Shown in pieces: positions 12,788-24,739 of a DNA stretch of 64,000 nt. Numbering within the stretch: the stretch's first letter is position 1; each line of letters begins with the position of its first letter. The DNA is from Gymnopus androsaceus JB14 (Eukaryota > Basidiomycota > Agaricomycetes > Agaricales > Omphalotaceae), in contig ML769424.1 of assembly GCA_009733575.1 (NCBI GenBank), positions 255,410 to 319,409 of the forward strand. Reading direction: 5' to 3'. The notes beneath the pieces were generated by a model. That model did not search any database and was not told where the DNA came from. It worked only from the letters and a program-made list of their open reading frames with translations. A program made the translations under genes and the position numbers.

Positions 12788-13680
12788 CCTACGATTGTCC
12801 GAATCCTTGGAATCTATAATGCTCTGCCCTTCTGCCAGAGCAAGCCCAAGAACGCCAATCGCCTAATGGCAGGTCAGAAAAGGAGTGGCGAAAGTTGGTC
12901 AAGAAACAAGGATCTGGTCAAGAAAGCGGAACAACGGCTGATTGGAGGAATAATTATCCGTGCAGTAAGATAAAAATCTTGAGCGTGGGTCCGGGTAAAA
13001 ATTTTGTAGGGTGAGCGACGCTCACCGTCGCCGTACATAGCGTCGCCAACGCCGATCGACGTTACACCACAAAGTAGCAGTTAGGATTGCAGTCGTTGCG
13101 AGGTCGCTGTGTGCTCCAATCGAGGAAAGGAATACTCTAATCGTTTCGAATTTCAGCTACTCCATCACCCATCAACTGAGGTTCGGATCCGGACGCAATA
13201 TATTATTGCAGGTTCATTGCATCGTGTCTCCTCATGTCATTGGAAATTTCAGCTCCAATTCATTGCTGGTCAGGAGCGCAGGTAGTCTCGGGAACACAGA
13301 CAAGGAAGGAAGGAAGGATTGACGTAGAAGACATTTTGCTCTAAGTTTGGCGGGATGAAATTGAGAGACAGGACCACAATAACCAACCACCAACATCGGT
13401 GAGACGTTGAAACCAGCAACCTATGCGATAAACACACTCCATATCGCGAATTTATGTTTATCGACGGTACCAGTGCAGAACGCGACAGGCGCCGGCTATT
13501 TGGTTCTGGTTTCAATTCATGAAGGGCAGTATATTACCTTGAATTATGTAAACGATAGACTAAGGGCAGTATATTACCTTGAATTATGTAAACGATAGAC
13601 TTTGAGTGGGATGTAAAGCAGCAATCGAGTATAGTAGATAAAACAAACAAACGGCGAAAGGATAACCCAACTTGCACAGT
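12788..13680. other. Intergenic with a 40-bp tandem duplication
   Basis: No gene is visible. A perfect 40-bp direct duplication lies at about 13523-13602. Confidence 0.6.
13523..13602. repeat. Two tandem copies of a 40-bp unit
   Basis: The unit beginning AAGGGCAGTATATTACCTTG is repeated exactly once, back to back, in otherwise unique sequence just 3' of the DUF2235 gene. Confidence 0.9.
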
Positions 13681-15596
13681 TTAAGCCACCCACTGAATCC
13701 AACCTTCATTTACAGATTGTTCAAAGGTTTTCTTGTCCTCATACTTAGGCTGATATCCGACCCTTGCAAGCGGGACATATTTCTGCCCTTTCTCCTTTCC
13801 ATTCTTGAACTTGGCCTCCATGCGTAGCTGGACCGTCCGATGCACCTTGATCTTGCCGCCATGAGAGTAGAAGTGTGGCGGGATGGTCCGCCCATGGCTC
13901 TCATGCGGTTCATTCACTTCCACAAATCCCCCATCCTTTGGTTGCCATTTCTTCAGCTTAAGGTCTTCCATGGCGCTCCATTTGCCGGGGTGGAGTGTTA
14001 GTTGGTCGTATGCCGGAGCGAGAGCGTCAATCGCATCCAGCTCTTCCTCAGACTGTGTCGGGACCAAGAGTGTCTTCAGCTCGGGCTTTGATGTGAAGGG
14101 TACCCAGCTATAGAAATAATCTCCCCATGTCTGGCGCTCAACCACAGTGATGTCAGAGGAGCCAGAGGAGAAGGAGGAGATTTCCGGGCGAGGTTTGACA
14201 ATTGGGTAAATGGAGGAAGGGTCAATGCCAATAACTTTAACGCCCTTTTCTATGAAGAGTATGCTGCTGTTCATTCTGAAGCATTCACGGATCATCCATC
14301 TCAGAGAGATGTGTGCAAGGTTGGGCCTGGTGCCATTTGGGACGGAGCCACCTCCAATATCTGAAGCAGCAGGAAAAATTAGACTCCCATTGTTTTGCTA
14401 CGCGGCGGTAAATCTGAACTCACCGCAGTGGCAGCCAGCAAACCAAACCTCCTCAACATTCGTCTTACACCTCGGCTCCTTACTATTTGGTCTATCTGCG
14501 GAATCAGGAACTTCCTTGGGTGGGCCGCTCCAGTTGTTTTGCTTGAACTTGAAGCGATGCTCGTCAAGGGCAATAGCATGCCTAAATGTGCGCACAATAT
14601 CATTGGTGCGGGTGAAGCTAAGCTTGATGGCACGGGCGTAGCCGACAGAATTTACGGTATCCCTGCCACTATGGATCAACAAGTAGTCAGGACATGTGCT
14701 ATTCCCTAGACTTACCAGCAACCCAAGAATTCTATGAAGACTTCCTGGCACTTCTTCTCCGCCTTGAAGTTTTGCCATCGGACTTCCAGATCATGCCACT
14801 CATGTTTCCGTTTCGCCGGGTCCTTGTCATCAAGATCGGCAAAGTCATCGTATAGGTCGTATGCTTTTTCAACATGATTGATCCCCTCCATGGGAAGGAG
14901 GCCCATGCCGTTGATCATTCCTGCAAGGCTAACCATGGGGATTCAGCATGTCTTCAGAAACAAGAAGCCTGGAAGCTACGCACACTCTAGCTGTATATGC
15001 CCCTCGAGAGAAGCCAAAAATGCAGATTTTATCACCATCCTTGTCTGTAGATATCAAGAAGTGAGAATCCAAAACATATCTTCATTGAAAAAAAAACATA
15101 CAATTCTCCGCCAGCCACTTGTAGGCCGCTGCACACCACGAATAAGCAAGCATGTAAGAAAGAGTCACGGAAGCCACACGTACTGATAACACGCTCCGGA
15201 AAGCTTGATGCAAAGGCCTGGTCCCACATCTACATGTCCTCAAAATCAGATCCTTGACATTGAGCTGTAAAGATAACGAACCCGATTGGTCCAGCTCTGC
15301 CATGAATCATCCATTTTTGAACCAATTCCTTGCTGCAGGATGTAATCGGTGGCTGAGCTTTAGAACGCATCATAAAGTATTTACCAGATATAACACCATC
15401 TGCTTATCGTCATTGCCGCAGAGCATGTCCTTGAGCATAACGATGTTGGTCACCTTTGAATGGGTGGTGAGTTACTGCTCATATAATAGAGCAGAGAACC
15501 CACATCGTCATCAATGCTGTCTCCAGTTCCATCTAGCAGGACGATGAGAGTACGAAATTTCGCATCTGGAGAGCGTTCAGGAATATATGGCACCAT
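13681..15596 (-). CDS. DUF2235 (Tle1-like) alpha/beta-hydrolase
   Basis: The chained exons give the DUF2235 landmarks in order: LIVLLDGTGDSIDDD/VTNIVMLKDML (about 15540-15400), DQAFASSFPERVIS then AAYKWLAEN (about 15220-15110), the nucleophile elbow DKICIFGFSRGAYTARV (about 15040-14990, G-x-S-x-G), a block starting LAGMINGMGLLP, the FIEFLGCW/DTVNSVG block (about 14720), and the VWFAGCH-C/DIGGGS block (about 14440-14360) that supplies the catalytic His/Asp. Family members include bacterial T6SS phospholipase effectors and many uncharacterised fungal proteins. No signal peptide is obvious, so it is probably cytosolic. The last exon (14295-13681) is long and ends EGWIQWVA. Confidence 0.85.
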
Positions 15597-15660
15597 GGCT
15601 TGTTTAGAGAAGAGAGGGATACTAGTACCAAGATGTCATTGCATGGACCTACCAGTAGTC

Positions 15661-15671
15661 TTTATATATGG
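15661..15671 (-). promoter_or_regulatory. TATA-like element of the DUF2235 gene
   Basis: Minus-strand CCATATATAAA lies about 65 bp upstream of the chosen ATG at 15596, a normal fungal spacing. Confidence 0.45.
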
Positions 15672-15959
15672 TGGACGAGCTTCAGGTACCGAGCTCGCTT
15701 CGGTACCAAAGAGTATCCGATACCATTCAGGTATGTAGGTTACTTAGAAATGTTTGTACGAAGATTCCATAACAGTTGTCGACGTCAAATAACAGGTTTG
15801 GAGCAAGCCCCTATTTGGAGATGACACGCCTATCGCTCCACCATTTCCGCGCTTCTATCGTCGTCCTACCATCTTCATTCAACACTTAAGGGGCGACGGT
15901 CGACCATTGTCCCGTCATGTCGCCCCACTCCCCACCACCTTCACCCCTAGGTCTTTCCA

Positions 15960-16010
15960 TATTACACTCAATTTATCAGTGAAGCTCCTCTGATAAATTG
16001 GAGTGCAATA
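15960..16010. repeat. Inverted repeat / hairpin
   Basis: TATTACACTCAATTTATCAG (15960-15979) is followed after a 10-nt spacer by its near-perfect reverse complement ending at 16010. Confidence 0.8.
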
Positions 16011-17149
16011 AAGATAGGAACGAGACTGCCTGTGCTAGAAACCATTTGAAAGAATAAGTAAAAACGTAGTTATCGTTTCAAGACATACCGTAGAACTAGT
16101 AGAAGCGGAGACGGAATGGTGGACGCGGTACCAGTGCCACGAGATATAGAGGCAGAGGTTAGGTTCCAGTCAGAAGACGAGAGAGCGATCTCCGTGATCA
16201 TAATCATTCGATGATACGGCTATACCAAGCCTACTAGAGCTTCATACTCCTTCTCATTCCCGCACCAGAACCAGGCATCAGATCCGCACCACATCCATAG
16301 TACCCATGTGCCTCGTTGCCTTAATCGCTTCTACCCAAAGGCCATATTTTCGAATTGGAAGTGTTTGAATGGATCGAGTGAGCCAAAGTCCAAAAACGCC
16401 GATAAATTTGGATGAAGGCGAGGAGGAAGGAGCGGTGACTGAAGTCTATTAACAGGAGTTTGAGGATCCAGAACGCGCGAGTTATTTACTCGGAGTTGGA
16501 AAGTTCAGTGCCGGCCACCGTTGATTGTCAGCGGTCCGCCAATGATCACTGCAAGCCAGCGCTATCCAAACTCAGCCAGTGACCTCCATCCTCCTCCATC
16601 GTTCTTCATTGCGACTTGCGCTGGGTCGCGTGATTTTACTGTTCTGGTCATGAATTTTCTTCGTAATCGTGCCTTTCTTCTTTGTTGATATTCTGAATCT
16701 CTGCGCTCTCGTATCAATGTCCTAACTTCCTTGTCTCTGAATCGCTGAATACTTCCAAAGCGCAAATCCACGGCAATCTGGACTTTTCCTAATAATATTG
16801 AAAACTTTTCTAAACACATCCATCCCCCAAACAACACTTAATTTCAATGAGGCTGAGGTGCAAAAAAATAGATATGAAAGGATATGTTTCGGGCTTGGTA
16901 CGCTGTCCATGCTATGTACCTTTGGAATAAGCTGACGAAAAAATTTCATCTTTAGGTATCCGTCTGCATCAAGCAAAATTTCCATTCTCGTATTTTACAG
17001 GACTTTCATCCATACAGGAGTAGCGGAATTATGCATTCTTGGTGCCTCTTTCAGCAGCACTTCGACTTACCCGCTAGCTTTGTCTCATCAGGAACATTCT
17101 GTACATACCAATTCATTCTTCCTCATCACCTTATGCGATCGCCATGGTA

Positions 17150-18010
17150 CTCTCGGGAATTGGTTTCCACTGAAGTCAGGTAATGCCAATGATTTCTGTT
17201 GCTGACTTCACTGATGCATTATCCTGGCAGGTGAACTTCAATGGCCTTCATTGACATTGTGGGCATATGGTAAGTCTTTGATCGACGGTTTCCACTGACT
17301 TTCATTGACTGTCCACTATTTTTCCCAGTAAACTTCAACGGTTTTTGTCAAGTACAGAAGGTAGGACCAGTGGCTTTCGCTGACTTTTCATTGCTTATAG
17401 GGCAACATTCGGCGGTTTTCATCGGAGTTATGGGCGTATGAGAGGTCGGGATCAATGGCTTTTCCTGACTGGCCATTACTTTTATAGGTGAAGTCCAATG
17501 GTTTTCATTGGTATTTGGTGTCTGAAAGGTGATGGCTTTTTCTGACTTTCTGCTGGTTTTTCAGGTGAGTTTCAACGGGTTTCATTGAAATTGCAAGTGC
17601 ATAACAGGTATGTGAATGTCGCCGGTTTTTACTGGATGTATAGCGCAAGTAAAGGTGAGGAACCGATAGTTTTTATACGTTAAACTGACGGCTTCACTGA
17701 TGATTCCCCCGTTTTAGTATGCGAACATCACCGGTTTTCGTTGGATGTACAGCGCAAGTAAAGGTGGGGAACCGACGGGTTTGATACCTTCAACTGACGG
17801 CTTTCACTGACGATTCCATATTTTAGTACATGGTTTTCGTCGGTTTTCATTGGGGGTGCAGCGATATTGTAGGTGAGGAACCGATGGTTTCTGCTGCTTA
17901 GACCACCAGCTTTTGCTGATGATCCACTCTTTTAGTATATGAATGTCACCGGTTTTCATTGGAGGTACAGCTATAGTGTAGGTGAAACCTCGATGGTTTT
18001 TATCAAGGAT
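17150..18010. repeat. Degenerate tandem array of about 85-110-bp units
   Basis: The same ordered motifs recur about nine times: a TTTTAG-like end, GTGAA..TCA(A/C)CGG followed by TTTTCATTGG, a spacer, then ACCGATGGTTT and a CTGACGGCTTTCACTGAC-like block. Copies starting near 17720, 17825 and 17940 are the most alike (TATGxxxxTCACCGGTTTTC, then GTAAAGGTG or GTAGGTGAGGAACCGA). No reading frame runs through it. Confidence 0.75.
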
Positions 18011-18329
18011 GTTGACTTAGGAAGGGTTGTAGTTAGATTTATTGTAGTTTCTATTTAATTTCTTTTGTCGGTGTACAACAGCGAAAGTCAGTGCCAACCA
18101 CTGGCTTTGGCTATTCGCTGAATGTCAGCCAATGTACTTCATTGAAGTCCGGCGGTGGCAAGGGAAACTTCACTGGCTGCCGTTGGTTTTCGACAATGTT
18201 TCACAGTTCGCGTGTATTACTGGAACGCGTAACGAATCGAGAAATGTCAATCACGTGCTGTGACTGATCGCTTTCATGATTGTTTAATTTCTTAAACCAT
18301 CTTCTTACCGTCAACCAACTCAGTATAGT

Positions 18330-19235
18330 ATGGACTTTTTACCTTCCTCTAGTCCAACGCCATCGACACCTCTATCCAACCGCTCTAACTACCATTCCTT
18401 GTCACGAAACTACCATAAACCACTCAACTCTTCACCTTTAGCGAGAGATTATCCCTCCCCCAACTCTTCTCCAGTCGCTGAAGCACAGGCCCGCAGACAA
18501 TCCCAATATAAAAGCCGAGTTTCGAGTGGTTCGTCACGGGCAAGAACTGCCTCTGCACCATCCGTGGATTCACAAAAGGCACTTTTCAGGGACCGCTTCA
18601 AGGAACGTTGTTTGGAACGAGCAGAGAAGGCTAGAGCTAAAGCTCGGGCTTCAAAGCGGAGGTTGGATGCCAGTAGTGACGGATTTGACGAGGTTATGGA
18701 TGATGATATGGAGGAAACGGATGATGACATTATGCAGAGCGATGTGCGCGGTTTTTCTCCTTTTCCTCCCACTCAAGTTCACCTCTAGTCTAGCTCTACC
18801 ACCGTCTCATGTTGAATCAGGCGCATCAACAACGTCACGCCTTTCGACGCTCATACTACGCTGATGTCGGGTCTTCTTTCGATCCAGACATGGAAGATGT
18901 CACTGTTTGGGAACAAGAACTAACTGGTAGGTCTGTCCATTCCTCCTCGACTACCATTCTCACCCTCTCTAGCTTTCGAAACTGCCCAACTCGGTCGCTC
19001 TACCTCCCCAGATTCCATGATGGAGACGGCTGCGATATCAGATATTACTGAAATAACTCCTGAAGAACTCGAACACGCCGAACTGGAAGCATATGCCGAG
19101 GAATGCGAGCGACAGGCGGCTTTGGCTGATTTTGAAGACATCCCTCTCGATGAGCTGTTTACGTTGGATGATGAAGAGTTACGGGAACTGATGACGAGTA
19201 ATGAAGGGAGTGAAGATATCGACATGGTCGACTAA
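18330..19235 (+). CDS. Conserved hypothetical low-complexity protein
   Basis: Three exons: 18330-18743, 18794-18926 and 18973-19235, with introns of 50 and 46 bp that keep phase. The N-terminus (MDFLPSSSPTPSTPLSN) is Ser/Pro-rich, followed by a basic helix (FKERCLERAEKARAKARASKRR) and an acidic stretch. The middle exon carries the best-defined block (LMLNQAHQQRHAFRRSYYAD..DPDMEDVTVWEQELT). The C-terminus is acidic and helical (ELEHAELEAYAEECERQAAL; DELFTLDDEELRELM). There is no signal or membrane segment. The charge pattern suits a nuclear scaffold, but the function is unknown. Confidence 0.7.
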
Positions 19236-19397
19236 CTTCGAAAATGCGTGTATTTATTTATTAGCACTGTATCGATATTCCGTCTCTGAGAGCCCACTCT
19301 TGAAAGCAGTTTATTCATCGTTCTGGCAATCTGCACCGTCTTCCGGTTGAATAGTGTTACAGTTCCACTTTACTTACAGCTTACAATGAGCATCCGC

Positions 19398-20768
19398 TCA
19401 CATAGGAACAACACCTCCCTTTGTCAAGTCCCAGCCTAGCTGTTCATACGTCCACCCGAACACGACACCTCCCGTCCGACTGGGATGATTGTGGCACAAG
19501 GTCCTGTGCATCCCAGGTTCCCGATGGACTTGATCGAGCACCTTCATATCCTCATCCGACAGCTTCAAAATCTGAGACGGAAGAGAATCAGTACAGGATG
19601 AAAAGAAACGGAACCACTCCGCACCGTCAGATTTTGCTTCATTCGAGTCTCATTTTCCGTTTTAGGAATCACCACAGTCCCCCGCTGCACTCCCCAGCTG
19701 AGCAATAGTTGACCAATATCAATGTTCGACTTTTCGGAAAGCTTCTTTACCGTGGCGTTGTTGAAGATGCTGATCGCCTGCTCTGGTCCGGCGGGTCTAC
19801 CTAGTGGAGAGTACGCTGTCAAAAGTATCCCCTGGGAGTCGCAGAATGCCTTCAATGCATTCTGTGGCAAAAAGGGATGCATTTCAACCTGGTTCACAAC
19901 GGGTCGGACCGAACAATGAGGAAGCAGTTGTTCGAGAGTCTTGACTGAAAAATTGGATACACCAAGGGATTTGACCTTGCCTAGCAGGTCTGGGATGAAC
20001 GAAACAGGTATAGACAAGCAGTATGAAACGTACTGGTTCCCAAAAGCTTCTCCATGTCCTTCCAAGTATCGACGATAGTTGGGCTAGCTTCAGGAGGTAA
20101 AACATTCTGGGTACCTGCATGCATACGAGCCGTCAAGGTGCAATCACCAGTGAAGGAATGACCATTTACCAGGCTCGTAGGTCTGGGGCCAGTGCATGAG
20201 GAAAAGATCCACATATTCGCAATCTAGGTTATCCAAACTCTCCTCAAAGCACTCTTGAACTCGATGGTGCTCCCAGCTACTAGTGGGTAAATTGATGTTC
20301 AAAACGCATTTCAAGTGTCGCTTACCCAAGTTTCGTAGTAATGTAGAATTCACTTCGAGGAATCCCCGATTCTCGAATAGCTTTACCGACTTCCTTTTCG
20401 TTACCTGTAGAGATTCAGCTAATGAAGGCTTCGACAGCGCTACTGCCCACCGTATCCTGCGGCCTGGTCGCATTGAGATTAGTAGTTGATCACTTATAAG
20501 ATTTGGACGCACCGTATCGAAATGACGATAGCCAACCTTTCAAACCAAAGACATTAAGATTTTTCTGACTCTGTAGAAATTCAAGCGACCGACAATAATA
20601 GCCTTTCGACACATCTCAGACACTCTTTCTGCTCCACCAGGTGCACCCATCCAACATCTGAACGAGCCATCTCAGTGCAGTCAATTGATAGCAAGCGGCT
20701 TACCCTAAACCAATGGAAGGCATCTTCGTTCCATCGCTGAGGTTAAAGTAGGGAATATCAGCAGCCAT
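19398..20768 (-). CDS. Aldo/keto reductase
   Basis: The start [20 protein letters not shown] is an AKR N-terminus. Later exons give [26 protein letters not shown] (catalytic Asp), [16 protein letters not shown] (catalytic Tyr), FYITTKL (catalytic Lys), and [10 protein letters not shown] (catalytic His). They continue with [30 protein letters not shown] and [17 protein letters not shown] (the NADP-binding end of the barrel). The C-terminal exon ends [20 protein letters not shown]. All four catalytic residues are present, so this is probably an active NADPH-dependent cytosolic reductase; the substrate is unknown. There are about seven exons with short introns. Confidence 0.85.
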
Positions 20769-21407
20769 AGTGGGAAGGAAGGAAGATAGATTATTATCGA
20801 AATATCACGTCGTATCATCTCGGTCCGCTCGGAAGTCCATCGGCGCGAAGGAGTTCTGATAAAAGTGGGTGGCTCAATACAAAGAAATTTGAGCGGGAGC
20901 TTGATAATTATAACCAAAGAGTCAGAAGATATGCTCATGCTCATGAACGTTGATGCTCGAGTCGGGGCCTGCCACCTGGGACATTGAGCGTATTATAAGC
21001 GCCTGTGAGCGCTCGAATGCAAATCATTGATCGCAGATCATTATCTCGATTCTCTCCCTCCTTTCTAGAATTATTGTTTTTAGCATGGTTAGCTAACCAG
21101 GAAGATGCGATACCATTTTCAGCTACGCTGATGAATGCGCCAACAGCTGGTATTGCTCCCCGAGCTTGGTCTCTGGTATGTAAGTACTTACTTTTATCTC
21201 TTGACGTTATGTAGTCAAAGTCCCTCCCTGGCCACGGGAGTTTCAGCGCTGAGTAAAAAATCAATGCTAATTCAATCAAGGCAGTATAAAGTGAATTCAT
21301 CCGTAATCATGATCATCTTTCTTCCCTTCTTTCCCGTCTCTCATTTCGCTGGTCGAATATCTATCTCCTCTGCTGGCCAGAGGAATTGCTACTGCCAATA
21401 TCTCCTC
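20769..21407. other. Divergent intergenic region
   Basis: It separates the aldo/keto reductase (minus) from secreted kinase-like gene K1 (plus), so it should contain both promoters. ORFs of 69-156 codons here lack any family feature. Confidence 0.5.
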
Positions 21408-22528
21408 ATGCGTTCTGCTCTGTTTATCTTTATCGCCGCCTTATTTCACTTTGCGGCTTTTGTCAATGCTGCTCCGTCTCTCGTAGGCCGTGCACCACTT
21501 TCTCCAGGAGGCACAACGAAAATGGTAAGTGCATGTTGCAGGGATACTGAGCTGGCTAAACATGTACATAGCCAAGCTGGGCACCACAAGCACTTACGAA
21601 CATGAAGTTCTCGACTCAGCAGAAAGCAGTTTTCAGTGTGTATATGTCACGTTTAAGCAGTAATTTCTACTGAACGTTACCATCCCAGGTGGCACTACCC
21701 TAACGCACCATATCGCCCTCGACAAACCTCTTAGTAACACGGGGATAGAGAATGAGGGTATTTTCACCATATCCGGAACGTATAAGAGCCCGTCTGGCCA
21801 TAGCTTCACCAGTGACCAGGTCATTGTGAAAGTCTTGTCCGCCGACAATGCAGCAGGTATATTATCCTGTCATTGTTCTTTCCCAGATCTAATCTCAATC
21901 TCTGCAAGGCTGGGCAGAAGTTTTCGCGTTAGATAAACAGGGTGATCTAGTTGCTCTGGCATGCTAGAGGATCCTAAAATCGAACAAGGCCAAAAAGCCA
22001 AAGGTGCAAAGCGAGTCCGGAGAAGTACAAAACCATGGCCAGTTATTCTTATGAAGAGGAAGCTCGGGACACCGTTCCTCCAATCTCAAGAATATGCAGC
22101 AGCAGAGCATGCCAAAGGGACCGCCGTTATAACAATGGAGAACAAAGTGTTGAGCATGAAATGTGAAGCTGTGGCGGAGTTGGCGGTCACGAAGCATCTG
22201 TACCATGCGTAAGTTGGCCTCGTCTCACAAGATAGTGTGTGTTTCGGGCTTAATCTCTTATATAGTGACAATAACGATGGGAATTTCCTGGTTGTTTTCA
22301 AAAATGGACAGCCTGTTTCGGGGAGCCTCGTAGACTATGGCGGAGATCATCTGTACACAACGATAGACAAGGTGGATAAGGAGGTTGTGGTAAGGATGAG
22401 AATCTTTTTTTACACTGTACCACAAATTGACGGTTCTGCAGAGGGCATACTGCAAAAAGAAAACTAAACCAGCGGATTTGCAAAGCCCTGAGCCATCGGG
22501 CTGTGGACTAGGATGTACAATTATGTAG
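21408..22528 (+). CDS. Secreted protein-kinase-like protein K1 (apparent 1-nt frameshift)
   Basis: A signal peptide (MRSALFIFIAALFHFAAFVNA) opens exon 1 (21408-21524). Further exons are 21572-21635, 21689-21856, 21909-22208, 22266-22389 and 22442-22528. After a novel N-terminal domain come SDQVIVKVLS (beta3-type Lys), PWPVILMKRKLGTP (hinge-like), a helix CEAVAELAVTKHLYH, the catalytic-loop-like H-A-D-N-N-D-G-N (split by a phase-2 intron) and VDYGG in the DFG position. The end is Cys-rich (GCGLGCTIM). A stop (21963) appears in frame unless one base is restored near 21957, where the conserved MLE block lies in the next frame. It is homologous to K2 at 32408-33536. Activity is unproven. Confidence 0.6.
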
Positions 22529-22869
22529 ACGAGGGTGGTCAAGGAGCTGTATCATTCTCCAGACCCCCAACTTGAAGCGGGGAATCAAGCGTCTCTTACA
22601 GACTTAATTCGAGATTCGTTTACAGCATCATGCAATGTTAGAAGGTGACTAAATATATGGGCATGCTTTAGAATCTTTCTTTTTAACAAAGTAGGCTATA
22701 TAAGAAACGAGATGGTTGACTGCTCTGCTGGATTCGGATCAGTGGGAGAAAAAATCAATTCTGCCGAACCGTTGGAATGTTTTAGATACCATACGCATTA
22801 CCGGCTTGCTCGATGATCACAGAATTATGAACGGAGCAGAAAGAAAATCTTGGGGGTAATATCGTCATC

Positions 22870-24374
22870 TTAGATATGGCACATAGTAAGGTAGGAAGCG
22901 GTTACTCCTGTAAGCAATATGTTTAGTGTGATGAAGCCATACGAAAACGGCAATGGCCATACTACTTACCGTGCATGAAGAGGAGATTCCGCTCTGAGTC
23001 ATGGACTACAGAAGTAGACCCCGATACAATTCTTCCGTCATCTTCAAAGACCTAGATAACACAATCATTTTAGTTTTTTCTTGTCTAACAGAATCGTAAC
23101 CAGGCTAACCTTTTCAACTTTGTGTTTTTCACCGTAGATTAGATTCGATCCACTATTGGCGTAGATCTTCAAGGCGGATACAGGAGAAAGGTAGGAGGAA
23201 TTTTTCATATGCTCTATCACGGCCAGGGATTTGGGAAAGGCTGCCAGAATACCGCTCAGACGTAAGTTACATCGCAACTATGAGTTTCAAACCTGCTGCC
23301 CATATAGTGCCATCGCTGTCTACGGAAAGATTATCTATTGGATGGCCTAGTGTCGTGTCCAACAGTTTAGCAACAAGTCCATCAATCAGTGTGAACACTT
23401 ACCAGTAGGTGTAGTCTCGGTCATGAGCAGAGAATCATTGGCCTGTCTCTCAAAGACGATGATTTTGGCACCAACTGCGCTCCCCACATATATTGTATCG
23501 TTGGAGGGAGCTTTCACGATGCCATTGCCATGCATAAGACCGGAAGCTGCGACTTTGCAGCCACGATCTAAATGACAGTATCCAACTGAACTTGTCGAAA
23601 ATAATATATCTCGGAGATCTCGAGCCTAGGAGAAATGGGAGTTGGTTTCGGAGTGTAAGCGTTCAAGCCAACTCACAAAGCCAGTCTTCATCCCATGATC
23701 ATTTGTAAAGAAAAATCCTTTACCATCAGCTTGCCCAGAAACGTCATTCGGGGTGATTATGGTAGGATCTCTTATAGTCCTTAGATGAGTTAGTCGTTTA
23801 CTAGAGACTGTAGTCTTAAACAGTTCAATAACAGAATCCGCACCAACCACCGTAGCGTCTTGGCCAGCGGGAGGTGTACGATGGTTTACCAGATACACAT
23901 AAAGCTCATCCGCATGAAAAGCAGATGGAACGACGTCCATTCCATGCACGGAGATTGGCTGGTCGCTGTTAAAGTTTTTGAATTCGAGACGGGTGATTTT
24001 TAGAGTGTTGGGATCGAAAGTCGCGACGTAGTCATTGTCGGACCTTCCCTGAGCGTTGAATCGTTCCATAGCAGGAATCCAGTTGGTCCTGCTTTCTAGA
24101 GACGAGCAAGCCAGATACAAAATACCCGAAGGTTGATGTAATACGATTTCTGTTATGGATTTAAGTTCCCGCAATAAATAAATGAATTATGCAAGTGCAT
24201 ACTTTCACAGGCCTGTAGCTCTGGGATCTTCTTGCAACTGGATTCTTCCAATCCGAACGTCTGCACAGTATGAAAGACACCAAAGAGCTTCATGAGGGGA
24301 TTGAGATACATTTGGTATAGCATCGCAAGTATCATGCCTGAGACGCATAGGGCGGTGACCAGAATATTAGCCAT
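22870..24374 (-). CDS. Paraoxonase-like six-bladed beta-propeller, membrane-anchored
   Basis: MANILVTALCVSGMILAMLYQ gives an N-terminal anchor or uncleaved signal like that of serum paraoxonases. It is followed by PLMKLFGVFHTVQTFG and a CxxxPELQACE segment in the second exon. Propeller strands include EIVLHQPSGILYLACSS, PISVHGMDVV, ELYVYLVNHR, ITPNDVSGQADGKGFFFTNDHG (a Ca-site-type Asn-Asp) and GLMHGNGIVKAPSNDTIYVG, followed by HPIDNLSVDSDGTIWAAG and a closing VSGSTSVVHDSERNLLFMHG. This matches arylesterase/SMP-30-type hydrolases; the substrate is unknown. There are about seven exons; the last, after a GTAAGT donor, ends YLTMCHI at 22870. Confidence 0.75.
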
Positions 24375-24739
24375 TGACAGGAGTGGTGGTGGCGGTTGAA
24401 GAAATAGAAATAATGCTGTGCATCGGATCAATTCCGAAGCGCCTCCAAAAACAAAATGCTAATCGTACGGCCCAAATGGTGTCACCTTATGTAAAACCCG
24501 GATCATCCGACGGAAGTGAACGCTGCATCTTTTTTCGGAGACTAAGAAACTGGTAGTAGTATGGATATCATCCTGATACATACGTCAAAAAATTAGATCC
24601 TGCCCAGGCCTGCCAATTTTTTCAATCTTTAGATAGTCCGTTCGATTGTCAACCACACAAGGCTCAATGAATCGCTGCTGAACATATTCATTCAGTTTCA
24701 CTGCCAACACCTAAGAGCCAGGCGAGAAATCAGTATATA

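Larger units (their letters stand above)
15597..18329. other. 2.7-kb gene-free stretch
   Basis: No ORF with coding character on either strand. It contains a hairpin (15960-16010) and a degenerate repeat array (about 17150-18010), both listed separately. Confidence 0.6.

Noticed and set aside
20941..21605. ORFs of 119 and 156 codons between AKR and K1
   Set aside because: No family features, and the longer one reads through the K1 signal-peptide exon and the following intron.
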